DNA of 15,298 nucleotides from JBGSWL01 sp041752455 (GCA_041752455.1 JBGSWL010000052.1:1-15298); one strand, 5' to 3'; shown: positions 1 through 7,415, numbered from the stretch's first letter. The notes: generated from the sequence alone by a model not told the origin. Numbers and translations: made by a program.

Positions 1-222
1 GCGCCTGATTGCGCCGGCTGTTCGGTGGTCGGAGCGGTTTCGAGCGGCGTCGCGGGGCGCTCAGCTGGAGCCTCGGCAGGCGCTTCGACGGGAGCTACTG
101 CAGGAGCTTCGGCCGGTGCTTCGGCCGGTGCTTCAACCGGAGCGTCAGCAGGAATTTCCGATGGAGCTTCTGGAACTTGCGAAGGGACTTCAGGAAGCGT
201 CTCCGGCACGACCTCTACCTGA
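1..222 (+). repeat. Gly/Ala/Ser-coding low-complexity repeat, open from the left edge to a TGA
   Basis: The frame of the downstream DUF1236-like gene is open from position 1 to a TGA at 220-222. It reads as an alternating Gly-Ala-Ser/Thr-Ala tract built on a 12-base unit (GCTTCGGCCGGT and variants, clearest at about 105-145). This could be the N-terminal low-complexity part of the DUF1236-like protein, separated from it by one nonsense codon. The opposite strand is also open here and reads as an Ala-Pro-Glu-Ala repeat, continuing to an upstream stop near 364; no convincing start with a ribosome binding site is seen on that strand. The two readings cannot be separated firmly because the tract leaves the window. 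Third-position GC is low in the plus frame, so codon bias does not help. Confidence 0.5.
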
Positions 223-237
223 GTTTCGGTCGGCGGC

Positions 238-549
238 GTGACAGGTGCTGTCGCGGGCGCCTTGATTGCAGGCCCGATCGGCGCAGCCGTTGGCGGCGCA
301 GTCGGTGCGGTTGCCGGCGGTGCTGCTGGCACGGCGATCGACCCGCCTGCCAACGTGCGCACCTATGTCACGACCAACACGGTCGAGCCGGTCTATCTCG
401 ACGGCGAAGTCGTGGTTGGTGCCGGTCTGCCGGACACCATCGAACTGCGCGAAATTCCCGACTACGAATATCGCTATGTTTACGTCAATGGCCAGCCTGT
501 CCTGGTTGACGCCAACACCCGCCAGATCGTCTACATCGTCCGCCAGTAA
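238..549 (+). CDS. DUF1236-like small envelope protein, C-terminal part (possibly broken gene)
   Basis: This is a 103-residue reading from a GTG at 238. Residues 1-35 form a Gly/Ala-rich hydrophobic stretch resembling a glycine-zipper segment (GAVAGALIAGPIGAAVGG). The C-terminal half carries the pattern I associate with rhizobial DUF1236 proteins: a DPP motif, then VVVGAGLPDTIELREIPDY, then YVYVNGQPVLVDANTRQIVYIV. The family's function is unknown; members are usually exported and short. No ribosome binding site precedes 238, and the GTG start lacks a signal peptide. The same frame is open upstream as a Gly/Ala/Ser repeat but contains TGA at 220-222. The native gene therefore probably began left of the window and may be a pseudogene or carry a sequencing error. 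A strong hairpin follows the stop. The family call is reasonably safe; the start is not. Confidence 0.6.
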   Translation: MTGAVAGALIAGPIGAAVGGAVGAVAGGAAGTAIDPPANVRTYVTTNTVEPVYLDGEVVVGAGLPDTIELREIPDYEYRYVYVNGQPVLVDANTRQIVYIVRQ

Positions 550-556
550 CCTTGAA

Positions 557-582
557 GTGGCCGCCGGTTTTCCGGCGGCCAC
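557..582 (+). terminator. Strong hairpin after the DUF1236-like gene
   Basis: A perfect 11-bp GC-rich inverted repeat, GTGGCCGCCGG and CCGGCGGCCAC, encloses a TTTT loop 8 bases after the stop codon. It is not followed by a T tract, so it is a terminator-like structure rather than a canonical intrinsic terminator. Its position, and the repressor gene that starts about 280 bases on, support transcript separation. The remaining sequence, 583-826, shows no gene I can support. Confidence 0.7.
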
Positions 583-826
583 GTCGCACTCGGCTCTGCA
601 CTGGCTCGAGCTTGTGGAGAAAACGCTGCGTCCAGTGCGGCAATCGGTGCCATTGCGGGCAAGCCCAAGCCGCTTCCCTTGAGAATGACGCCGACCAACG
701 GAAACAAACGCGACACTGCCAAGCATTTGAGGCGTCGGACCTCCGGCCGCCCACTTGCCGCCACTCGAACCGGTGAAAGGCTGAGCGACCTTCGCCCTTC
801 ATTGCGGGCCTTGGCCAAAGTCCCTA

Positions 827-838
827 TGCAAAGTTGCA
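827..838. promoter_or_regulatory. Palindrome ahead of the LacI gene, possible autoregulatory operator
   Basis: TGCAAAGTTGCA is a 5+2+5 inverted repeat (TGCAA, AG, TTGCA) ending 22 bases before the preferred ATG of the repressor gene. LacI-family operators are short palindromes close to the start, so this could be an autoregulatory site. It lacks the central CG seen in the stronger candidate at 2998-3013, and the two sites share little sequence beyond TTGCA/TGCAA, so the assignment is weak. Confidence 0.3.
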
Positions 839-860
839 CAACAGGGCGCACTGTCTTCCC

Positions 861-1874
861 ATGAGCCAGCCGACGCAAAAGCAGAACCCGACCTCCGCCG
901 ATGTGGCGCGTCTCGCACGCGTCTCGCAATCAGCCGTCAGCCGGACCTTCACGCCGGGCGCAAGCGTTTCGCCGGCAACGCGCGAAAAGGTGATGAGCGC
1001 AGCGGCCGAACTCGGCTACCGGCCGAATGCGCTGGCGCGCGCCGTCATCTCGGGCCGGTCGCGGCTTGTGGCCTTGCTGGTCGCCTATCTCGACAACCAG
1101 TTCTATCCGATCGTGATCGAAAAGCTCGCACGCAAGCTGCAGGAGGACGGGTATCAGGTTCTGCTGTTCATGACCGACCCGGGCAATCAGGACGAGGTCG
1201 TCCGGCGCATTCTCGAATACCAGGTCGAAGCCGTCGTCATGGCCTCGGCGACGCTCTCTTCGGGCCTGGCGCGCGAATGCGCGGCCATCGGCATTCCGGT
1301 GGTCACGCTGAACCGATATGTTTCGTCGTCGCCGACATCGTCCATCACCTCGGACAATATTGAAGGCGGCCGCCTTGTCGCCCGGCATCTGGCTGCCGGT
1401 GGGCACAAGCGCATTGCCTTCATCGCCGGAGCCGAGGATTCCTCCACCAGCCGCGACCGCGAAGCGGGTTTCTATCGGGGCCTTGCGGAAAAGGGCATCG
1501 TCCCCTTTGCGCGCGAGGTCGGCGGCTACACGTTCGACGGCGCAGCGGAAGCGGCCCGCAAGCTCCTGGCCGCACCGGTCAGGCCGGACGCGATCTTCGT
1601 GGCCAATGACCACATGGCGTTTTCGGTCATGGATGTGGCGCGGGCAGAGTTCGGCCTGAAAATCCCCGCCGACCTTTCCATTGCCGGGTATGACGACGTC
1701 CCGGAAGCCTCGTGGAAGGGCTATGACCTGACAACTGTCTCGCAGTCGCCGGACGACATGGTCGATGAGGCCGCGCGGCTCCTCATCGAACAGATCGCCA
1801 GTCAGCCGGTCGTGCACAGGGCCACCGTGCTGCCCGCTGTGCTGGTCGTGCGCTCCTCGACACGGGCGCCCTGA
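861..1874 (+). CDS. LacI-family transcriptional regulator
   Basis: This 337-residue protein has normal LacI-family length. Residues about 12-60 form the helix-turn-helix and hinge (SADVARLARVSQSAVSRTF, then LGYRPNALARAVISGRS). The rest is a periplasmic-binding-protein-like effector domain with the family patterns IEGGRLVARHLAAGGHKRIAFI, DAIFVANDHMAFSVMD and GYDDVPEASW. It should act as a dimeric cytoplasmic repressor whose DNA binding changes when a sugar-like ligand binds. I chose ATG 861; a TTG at 834 would add nine residues that do not match the family N-terminus. No strong ribosome binding site precedes either start. Its gene converges on the SnoaL-like gene at 1884-2942. Beyond that gene lies a divergent control region with a LacI-type palindrome, so the local importer operon is the likely target (inference). 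The effector is unknown. Confidence 0.95.
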   Translation: MSQPTQKQNPTSADVARLARVSQSAVSRTFTPGASVSPATREKVMSAAAELGYRPNALARAVISGRSRLVALLVAYLDNQFYPIVIEKLARKLQEDGYQVLLFMTDPGNQDEVVRRILEYQVEAVVMASATLSSGLARECAAIGIPVVTLNRYVSSSPTSSITSDNIEGGRLVARHLAAGGHKRIAFIAGAEDSSTSRDREAGFYRGLAEKGIVPFAREVGGYTFDGAAEAARKLLAAPVRPDAIFVANDHMAFSVMDVARAEFGLKIPADLSIAGYDDVPEASWKGYDLTTVSQSPDDMVDEAARLLIEQIASQPVVHRATVLPAVLVVRSSTRAP

Positions 1875-1892
1875 GGCCGGCGGTCAGCGCCC
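1864..1892. terminator. Possible bidirectional hairpin between convergent genes
   Basis: GGGCGC (1864-1869) pairs with GCGCCC (1887-1892). An inner TGA/TCA pairing extends the stem after a two-base bulge, and the loop is GGCCGGCGG. The stem spans both convergent stop codons (TGA 1872-1874 on plus, TCA 1884-1886 for the minus gene). There is no T tract on either side, so this is only a modest candidate. Confidence 0.35.
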
Positions 1893-2942
1893 GCGCCGGA
1901 AAAAGGACTGCATGCGGTCCATCACGTCCAGCCCCATCTGTTGCATGAGGTCGAGCATGTCGAGCGGAACCCAGTTCTCCCGGATCAGGCCTTCGTGGTG
2001 GAGATAAAAATCCATCACCCGCATGGTCACGGGCTTTCCGCTCGGCGGCAGGCCGGCAAACCCGCCGCCATCATGCACCGCATAGACCGACGGCCAGCCG
2101 CCGGTCACCGAGTACGGGCCGTCGCCGATGCGGATGAAGTGCCCTGCACCATGGCGGGCCCGCTCCGCATTGACCTCGTCAACCGTGCCCTGCGGACGCC
2201 GGAAAGCGATGCGGAACGGCATCTGGTGATGGTCGACAAAGCCTTCGAGACCGCGCGCAGTGCCGATGCCCGATGGCCCGTACCACATCATCTTCGGATG
2301 CCAATAGTCACGCTGCGGCATGGTGAGCAGGCCTTCGCGCGACAGGGCGGCATCCTTGTATTCGGACAGTGTCCCGTGCATCGCCAGCGTCTGGGCAATA
2401 GAGGCCGCCGAATGCGCCGGGTCGCTGTCACGGAAAGCAAGGCCGTCGCCGGTGATCGGCCCCAGCCACATCTCTTCCACGCCCATGCTCGGCGCCAGCG
2501 GCCAGAAACCGGCCTGGCGGATCACGTCCAGCACATCCCACAGCAGGGTCGCCTGAATCACCATCCCCGCCTCGTCCAGTTCGTAGACCTCGCCATAGCG
2601 CAGGTAGAGCGTCTTGCTGGTGGCCGGGATGGTAAGCCAGTCATGACGGAACGTGCCGCAATAATGGCCCATGGCGGCGACGAGACGCTTGCCCTGCCAT
2701 GTCCCCGCAACGAAAATCAGGTCGCGGCGTTCCAGGTCCGGCAGGGCGGTCTTCAGCGGAGTCCACAGGCCCGTCTGCGCCGCATCGTTGCCGGAGAGGA
2801 CGTTGACCGGATGGGAGACCCGCCAGACGCAGTCGGGCCGGAAACGAGCGGCAATTGCTTGCGCCAGGTGCGCTGCCGGAGCCTCCGCCAATCGCATCAA
2901 GTCACTGTGAATGCGCCGTTTTTCGTCGCCGCTGACGGTCAT
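1884..2942 (-). CDS. SnoaL/NTF2-like double-domain protein A
   Basis: This 352-residue protein starts at ATG 2942 (minus), preceded 8 bases away by AAAGGA. The length and two similar-sized halves suggest two SnoaL/NTF2-like alpha+beta cone domains. Such domains are found in polyketide cyclases, dehydratases and isomerases, and in many uncharacterised catabolic proteins. Landmarks are PDLERRD near residue 70, YWHPKMMWYGPSGIGT with W220-P223, HHQMPF soon after, and EGLIRENWV near the C-terminus. All four recur in protein B at 8803-9840, so A and B are paralogues. A is transcribed away from the ABC importer, across the region holding the operator candidate, so it probably belongs to the same regulon. 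No catalytic residues can be assigned with confidence; conserved Trp, His and Tyr of the WHP and WYGP motifs are candidates. A much longer open frame continues upstream but is antisense to the binding-protein gene and is rejected. Confidence 0.88.
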   Translation of the reverse strand: MTVSGDEKRRIHSDLMRLAEAPAAHLAQAIAARFRPDCVWRVSHPVNVLSGNDAAQTGLWTPLKTALPDLERRDLIFVAGTWQGKRLVAAMGHYCGTFRHDWLTIPATSKTLYLRYGEVYELDEAGMVIQATLLWDVLDVIRQAGFWPLAPSMGVEEMWLGPITGDGLAFRDSDPAHSAASIAQTLAMHGTLSEYKDAALSREGLLTMPQRDYWHPKMMWYGPSGIGTARGLEGFVDHHQMPFRIAFRRPQGTVDEVNAERARHGAGHFIRIGDGPYSVTGGWPSVYAVHDGGGFAGLPPSGKPVTMRVMDFYLHHEGLIRENWVPLDMLDLMQQMGLDVMDRMQSFFRRGR

Positions 2943-3092
2943 GTCCTGTGTCCTTTCTGGCCTGATTCCAAAGTTGAAGTTTGCCTGAAATTTGATCTTG
3001 CATACGTATTCAATGTCTGCCAGTCTTTTCTGAAGGCCGCGGTCAGGTTGCTCGCCAGCCACCCAAGAGCCGGGAGACATTGGGAGAAAGTC
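2943..3092. promoter_or_regulatory. Divergent control region between SnoaL-like gene A and the importer operon
   Basis: These 150 bases separate two divergent start codons, each with a good ribosome binding site (AAAGGA at 2951-2956 read on minus, GGGAGA at 3082-3087 on plus). The local base composition is richer in A and T than the flanks, as expected for promoters. The only strong palindrome is at 2998-3013. I looked for sigma70-type boxes and found only weak matches (for example TTGAAG at 2974-2979), so no promoter hexamers are called. Confidence 0.65.
2998..3013. promoter_or_regulatory. LacI-type operator candidate
   Basis: TTGCATACGTATTCAA is a 16-bp palindrome about a central CG with one mismatched pair (C3001 against T3010). 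Even length and a central CG are the usual architecture of LacI-family operators. The site lies near the centre of the divergent region, 55 bases from the minus start and 79 bases from the plus start. It is therefore placed to control both transcripts. The regulator is probably the LacI protein at 861-1874 (inference from proximity). Confidence 0.65.
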
Positions 3093-4334
3093 ATGCATCA
3101 CTTCAAGAAGGCGCTGCTCGCCGGCGTCGTGGTTATTGCAGGAACCGCATTCGCGCAGGCTGCCGATTGCGGCATCACGGCCAAGGGCCGGGTATCGATC
3201 GTCGGCAATGAATTTCCGGCCATCAAGTCGGTCGCCGCAAAGGCCGCCGAATGCGACAATATCGAATTCTCGTCCAACCTCACGGCCGATCACCAGAAGA
3301 TCAACGTTGACGGCATGAAGGCCAATCCGCCGGCTTTCACCTCGGCGATCATTGCCAACTCGTCGATCGTGGCACTGATGAACGAGGATGTCATCCGTCC
3401 GCTGGACGACCTCGTCGCCAAGTACGGCGAAGGCATCAATCCACAGCAGCTGATCACCATTGACGGCAAGATCATGGCCGTGGCCTTCATGGCCAATTCC
3501 CAGCATCTGGTCTATCGCGCCGATGTGCTCGAAGAACTCGGCATCGCGGTTCCCACATCCTATGAGGAAGTGGTCGCGGCCGCCGAGAAGATCCGCGCTT
3601 CCGGCAAGATGCAGAACCCGGTCGGCGGCGCCTACGCGTCGGGCTGGAACCTCGCCCAGGAATTCGTCAACATGTACATCGGCGCCGGCGGCGAGTTCTA
3701 CAAGCCGGGCACGGCGGAGGTTTCCGTCAACAACGCGCAGGGTGTTGCCGCCCTCGAAACGATGAAGACGCTGTCCGGCTACATGAACCCGGACTTCCTG
3801 ACACATGATTCCAATGCGACGTCCGCCGAATGGGAAGCGGGCAATGTCGCGCTGATGAACATGTGGGGCTCGCGCACCGGCGTTCTGATGGATGCGGAAG
3901 GTTCCGCACCGGAAGTCCACACCAACACCAAGGTTTCCGGTCCTCTGACGGTCGGCAGTTCGGGCGTGCCCGCAACGACACTCTGGTGGGATGGCTGGAC
4001 TGTCGCCAAGAACGCGTCGGAAGAAGACGCTGCTGCAACCTTCCTTGCCTTGAAGCACGGCATTTCGCCGGCCCTCCTCAACGAGGAAACCATGGGGCAG
4101 GCGGTCTGGATGATCGACGGCTACACCCCGGCCCCGGTCAATGAAGGCGTCTTCAAGACCATGGCCGCCAAGGCCGTGCCCTATCCGATGCTGCCCTATC
4201 ACGGCCTGCTGCACACGGCACTCGGCGACAACATTGCCGACTTCCTGCAGGGCAAGGAAAGCGCCGAACAGGCACTGGCAGACGTCGAAGCTGCCTATAC
4301 GGCCGCGGCCAAGGAAAAGGGCTTCCTCAACTGA
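3093..4334 (+). CDS. ABC transporter periplasmic substrate-binding protein (CUT1 type)
   Basis: This 413-residue protein has the normal size for family-1 solute-binding proteins. An N-terminal signal peptide is clear: HHFKK charged start, hydrophobic LLAGVVVIAG core, and an AFAQA cleavage region near residues 19-23. No lipobox is seen. Mid-protein features fit the class: YRADVLEELGIAVPTSYEE, GGEFYKPGTAEVSVNNAQG, WEAGNVALMNMWGSRTG, then TLWWDGWTVAKNASEEDAA near residue 300 and a C-terminal helical tail ending in EKGFLN. It would bind the imported compound in the periplasm and deliver it to the two permeases. A GGGAGAAAG ribosome binding site at 3082-3090 fixes the ATG. The gene is the first of the rightward operon and is followed by a stable hairpin that probably raises its expression over the permeases. 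Ligand unknown; CUT1 relatives bind oligosaccharides, polyols or glycerol-phosphate compounds. Confidence 0.95.
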   Translation: MHHFKKALLAGVVVIAGTAFAQAADCGITAKGRVSIVGNEFPAIKSVAAKAAECDNIEFSSNLTADHQKINVDGMKANPPAFTSAIIANSSIVALMNEDVIRPLDDLVAKYGEGINPQQLITIDGKIMAVAFMANSQHLVYRADVLEELGIAVPTSYEEVVAAAEKIRASGKMQNPVGGAYASGWNLAQEFVNMYIGAGGEFYKPGTAEVSVNNAQGVAALETMKTLSGYMNPDFLTHDSNATSAEWEAGNVALMNMWGSRTGVLMDAEGSAPEVHTNTKVSGPLTVGSSGVPATTLWWDGWTVAKNASEEDAAATFLALKHGISPALLNEETMGQAVWMIDGYTPAPVNEGVFKTMAAKAVPYPMLPYHGLLHTALGDNIADFLQGKESAEQALADVEAAYTAAAKEKGFLN

Positions 4335-4349
4335 GGCTTGCCTGAAAGC

Positions 4350-4375
4350 GGAAGCGGCGCCAGCGCGCCGCTTCC
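4350..4375 (+). terminator. Intercistronic hairpin after the binding-protein gene
   Basis: GGAAGCGGCGC (4350-4360) and GCGCCGCTTCC (4365-4375) form a perfect 11-bp stem with a CAGC loop, 15 bases after the binding-protein stop and 57 bases before the first permease start. No T tract follows. In ABC operons such structures commonly act as partial terminators or 3'-end mRNA stabilisers, giving more binding protein than membrane components. That role is inferred here. Confidence 0.7.
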
Positions 4376-4432
4376 CCACCCTCGCCAACGTGTCATCGGC
4401 CTGACCGCTCGCTCGGAACGGGGATTTGCGTC

Positions 4433-5461
4433 ATGAGACATCGCAGTTTTGCTGCCTTCGTCCTGCCATCGGCGCTTGCGATGCTCCTGTTCATCGCGGC
4501 ACCGATCGTGTCGGTCCTCATCCAGTCGGTCTATGCGCCGCATGCGCAGGTGATCGTCGAGATCGAAAATTGCGGTCCGTTCGGCTGTACGAAATCGACC
4601 ACGGTCGATCAGGAGGCAACGGCCAGGCTTCTGGAAGAGCAGCCCCTCGGGCGCTTTGTCGGCGGCGACATCTATTTGAACCGCAACCACCTGGCGACAA
4701 GCGAGATCGGAGCCGCGTGGTCGGCTGCAAGCGGCCTTGGCGATTTTTTTAGCCGCGTCCTCAACCTGCCGTTCTACGGCGCGCTGGCCTTCACCCTGAC
4801 CTATACGGCGGTGGTCACGCCGCTCGCCATGATCTTCGGCTTCTTCATTGCCCTGTCGGTCAATTCCCTGCCGCGATTCATGAAGGGGCCGACGATCTTC
4901 TTTTCGCTCCTGCCAATGATCGTCACGCCGTTGGTCGGGGCACTGATCCTGTTCTGGATGATCGATGCGCGCGGGATCCTCGGTTCGGCCCTGCAGGCAA
5001 TTGCCGGCGATCCGAACCTCTCGCTGAAGGCATCGACGCCGCTGACCTGGATCATGCTGATGGTCTACGGCATCTGGTCGTCGGCGCCGTTCGCCTTCGT
5101 CATCTACTATGCCGGACTGCAGACCGTACCGCAGGACACGCTGGAATCGGCGATGATCGACGGCGCGACACGTTGGGAGCGTGTGCGCTATGTGATCCTG
5201 CCACACCTGATCCCGCTGACGACGTTCATGGCGCTGATCAAGATCATGGACAATTTCCGGGTCTTCGAACCGATCGTCTCGTTCCAGGCGGCGGCGCATG
5301 CTCAGTCTCTGTCCTATTTCATCTATCAGGACCTCGGCGGCGAAACGCGCCTTCTGTCCTCGGCGGCTGCAACATCGGTCCTGACCATCCTCGGCGTGGC
5401 GATCCTGTTGTCGCCGGTCGTCGTGCGAACCTGGCGCGACTACGGTCGCAAGATCGCGTGA
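4433..5461 (+). CDS. ABC transporter inner-membrane permease 1 (CUT1, MalF-like)
   Basis: This 342-residue permease has an N-terminal transmembrane segment (about residues 8-32). A long predicted periplasmic section of roughly 80 residues follows, then a five- or six-helix core. The cytoplasmic EAA loop that contacts the ATPase is visible as ESAMIDGATRWERVRYVILP near residues 238-257. It forms the membrane channel with permease 2. The periplasmic section contains CGPFGC near residue 47, a pair of cysteines that could form a disulfide. The start ATG 4433 has a GGGG element about 9 bases upstream. The stop is 10 bases before the permease 2 start, so the two are surely co-transcribed. The longer first periplasmic loop is like that of MalF-type subunits; sequence alone does not show the substrate. 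Confidence 0.93.
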   Translation: MRHRSFAAFVLPSALAMLLFIAAPIVSVLIQSVYAPHAQVIVEIENCGPFGCTKSTTVDQEATARLLEEQPLGRFVGGDIYLNRNHLATSEIGAAWSAASGLGDFFSRVLNLPFYGALAFTLTYTAVVTPLAMIFGFFIALSVNSLPRFMKGPTIFFSLLPMIVTPLVGALILFWMIDARGILGSALQAIAGDPNLSLKASTPLTWIMLMVYGIWSSAPFAFVIYYAGLQTVPQDTLESAMIDGATRWERVRYVILPHLIPLTTFMALIKIMDNFRVFEPIVSFQAAAHAQSLSYFIYQDLGGETRLLSSAAATSVLTILGVAILLSPVVVRTWRDYGRKIA

Positions 5462-5471
5462 GGGGAATGTC

Positions 5472-6353
5472 ATGAGTGCAGCAACCGAACGCCAGCCGAT
5501 CATCCTGCGCACAGCGCTGATCATCTTCGTGATTGCCTGGCTCATCGTCGCCGCCTTTCCGTTCTTCTGGACGCTCTGGGGCTCGTTCAAGGTCGAAGGC
5601 GATTTCTTCTCAAAGGCCGACTGGGTGAATGCGCTGACCGGTCCGCTCACAGTCGAGGAAACCGGCGGGCGGTTCACCGGCCAGGGCTATCATGGCGCCT
5701 GGGTGCAGGAAGAGTTCTGGCGCGCGGCGCTCAACACACTGATCGTCTGCGTCTGCGTGGTGACGATTTCGCTCACCTTCGGAACGCTCGGCGCCTATGC
5801 GCTGTCGCGGTCCACCTACCGCTATGCGTTCTGGCTGCTGATCATTGCGCTGATCTTCCGCGCCATGCCGCCGGTCACGCTGGTCTCCGGCTATCTTCTG
5901 CCGTTCTACCAGTGGAACCTCTGGGGGCACCTGCCGACGACGATCATAGTGCTGGTCGCCATCAACCAGCCGTTCACGCTCTGGATGCTGACCTCGTTCT
6001 TCCGCAACATTCCCAAGGAACTCGACGAGAGCGCCATGGTGGACGGATGCACGCGGTTCCAGGCCTTCCGGCACGTGATCATCCCGGTCATGTGGCCGGG
6101 GGTCATCACCACCGGCCTGTTCTCGTTCCTCTTGGCCTACAATGACTTCGCGGTGACCGCGATGCTGCTGTCGGCTGACAACCAGACCATGGTGCCCAAG
6201 CTCGCCAGCTTCCTCGGCACGACCCAGACCAAGGGCAATGTGATGTTCGCGGTTGCAGCGGTCATATCGGTAACGGCGCCGCTCTTTATCATGGTGATGT
6301 TTTTCCAGCGCCAGATTGTCAGCGGCCTGACGGCCGGCGCGGTGAAAGGATAG
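5472..6353 (+). CDS. ABC transporter inner-membrane permease 2 (CUT1, MalG-like)
   Basis: This 293-residue protein has the expected length for the second CUT1 permease. An N-terminal helix (about residues 10-35) ends in FPFFWTLWGSFK, a typical phrase of MalG-type subunits. A periplasmic section follows, then five further hydrophobic segments. The EAA loop reads DESAMVDGCTRFQAFRHVIIP. It pairs with permease 1 and docks on the ATPase through this loop. GAGGGGA lies just ahead of ATG 5472, overlapping the end of permease 1. The stop is only 3 bases before the ATPase start, indicating one mRNA. Nothing looks truncated. Confidence 0.94.
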   Translation: MSAATERQPIILRTALIIFVIAWLIVAAFPFFWTLWGSFKVEGDFFSKADWVNALTGPLTVEETGGRFTGQGYHGAWVQEEFWRAALNTLIVCVCVVTISLTFGTLGAYALSRSTYRYAFWLLIIALIFRAMPPVTLVSGYLLPFYQWNLWGHLPTTIIVLVAINQPFTLWMLTSFFRNIPKELDESAMVDGCTRFQAFRHVIIPVMWPGVITTGLFSFLLAYNDFAVTAMLLSADNQTMVPKLASFLGTTQTKGNVMFAVAAVISVTAPLFIMVMFFQRQIVSGLTAGAVKG

Positions 6354-6356
6354 GAA

Positions 6357-7415
6357 ATGGCCGGTATCTCGCTCAGAAATGTCACCAAGCGCTGGGGCGC
6401 GTTTGTCGGGGTCGACAACTTCAACCTGGAGATCGGCGACCGCGAGTTCCTCGTCCTGCTCGGGCCGTCCGGCTGCGGCAAGACGACGACCATGCGCATG
6501 GTCGCCGGTCTGGAAGACCTGACCTCCGGCGAAATCCGGATCGGCGACACGGTCGTCAACAATCTGGAGCCGAAGGACCGCGATGTGGCCATGGTGTTCC
6601 AGTCGTACGGCCTTTACCCGAACCTTTCGGTCTGGGAGAACATCCGTTTCCCATTGCGCATTCGCAAGATCGATCCGGCCACCCATCGCGAGCGGGTGCA
6701 GCGGGCGGTCGACATGGTGGAACTGAACGACTTCGTCGACCGAAAGCCCGCGCAACTGTCTGGCGGCCAGCGCCAGCGTGTGGCGCTTGCCCGCGCCATC
6801 GTGCGCAAGCCCAAGGTCTTCCTGATGGACGAGCCGCTGTCGAACCTCGATGCCAAGCTGCGTGTTTCGACCCGTGCCCAGATCAAGAACCTGCACCACG
6901 AACTGAAGGTGACGACGATCTATGTCACCCACGACCAGATCGAGGCGATGACGCTTGCCGACCGCGTGGTGGTCATGAACAAGGGGCTTGTGCAGCAGGT
7001 CGGCACGCCGCGTGACATATACAACCGGCCCGACAACACCTTTGTTGCCGGCTTCATGGGCACACCGGCCATGAACCTCATCGAGGGCGAATTGAAGGGC
7101 GGGGTGTTCTCGTCGGACCATGTGCGGGTCCCGGGTTTCAATAGCGCCCACGACGGCAAGGTGACACTCGGCTTCCGCGCGGAGGATGCGTCCCTTGCTC
7201 CTGGCGGCGAAGGCGAGATTGCCGCCCCCGTCTATTCGTTCGAGCTTCTCGGCGATGCATCCATGGTGACCGTGCGTGCAGGACAGGGTTTCGCTGCCGT
7301 CAAGGCCGACAAGGACCATGTGGTCGAGATCGGCGACACGGTGGCGGTCCGGGTTCCGACCACGATCTGCCACCTGTTCGACACGGCGACGGGAAAGCGC
7401 TTGCCCGGAACATGA
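6357..7415 (+). CDS. ABC transporter ATPase (MsmK/UgpC-like)
   Basis: This 352-residue ATPase should power the importer from the cytoplasmic face as a homodimer. All nucleotide-binding motifs are present: Walker A GPSGCGKTT at 36-44, Q-loop Q82, signature LSGGQ at 134-138, Walker B ending in DE at 158-159, D-loop SNLD at 162-165 and H-loop H192. The C-terminal third (from about residue 235) is a TOBE/regulatory domain containing LGFRAEDASL, typical of CUT1 ATPases such as MsmK, UgpC and MalK. AGGA precedes ATG 6357 with close spacing. The gene follows permease 2 directly and is 46 bases ahead of the first enzyme gene. A weak hairpin (7401-7431) covers its stop codon. Confidence 0.96.
   Translation: MAGISLRNVTKRWGAFVGVDNFNLEIGDREFLVLLGPSGCGKTTTMRMVAGLEDLTSGEIRIGDTVVNNLEPKDRDVAMVFQSYGLYPNLSVWENIRFPLRIRKIDPATHRERVQRAVDMVELNDFVDRKPAQLSGGQRQRVALARAIVRKPKVFLMDEPLSNLDAKLRVSTRAQIKNLHHELKVTTIYVTHDQIEAMTLADRVVVMNKGLVQQVGTPRDIYNRPDNTFVAGFMGTPAMNLIEGELKGGVFSSDHVRVPGFNSAHDGKVTLGFRAEDASLAPGGEGEIAAPVYSFELLGDASMVTVRAGQGFAAVKADKDHVVEIGDTVAVRVPTTICHLFDTATGKRLPGT

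Noticed and set aside
583..826. Small open frames between the DUF1236-like gene and the repressor
   Set aside because: None has a ribosome binding site, plausible codon use or recognisable sequence, and they overlap one another on both strands. The stretch looks like an intergenic region.
834..860. TTG start at 834 for the LacI repressor
   Set aside because: The extra nine residues (MHNRAHCLP) do not fit the family N-terminus, and ATG 861 gives the usual distance to the helix-turn-helix.
2974..3009. Sigma70-like promoter (TTGAAG with a box near the palindrome)
   Set aside because: No -10 box with acceptable match and spacing was found; only the palindrome is called.
2943..4388. Very long minus-strand frame extending upstream of SnoaL-like protein A
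   Set aside because: It is antisense to the binding-protein gene, which has a signal peptide, ribosome binding site and family motifs. The extension is Arg/Gly/Asp/His-rich with no family resemblance, and protein A has its own start with AAAGGA at 2942.
4295..5677. 460-codon minus-strand open frame opposite permease 1
   Set aside because: Antisense to a well-supported permease with an EAA loop; Asp/Arg/His-rich shadow without motifs.
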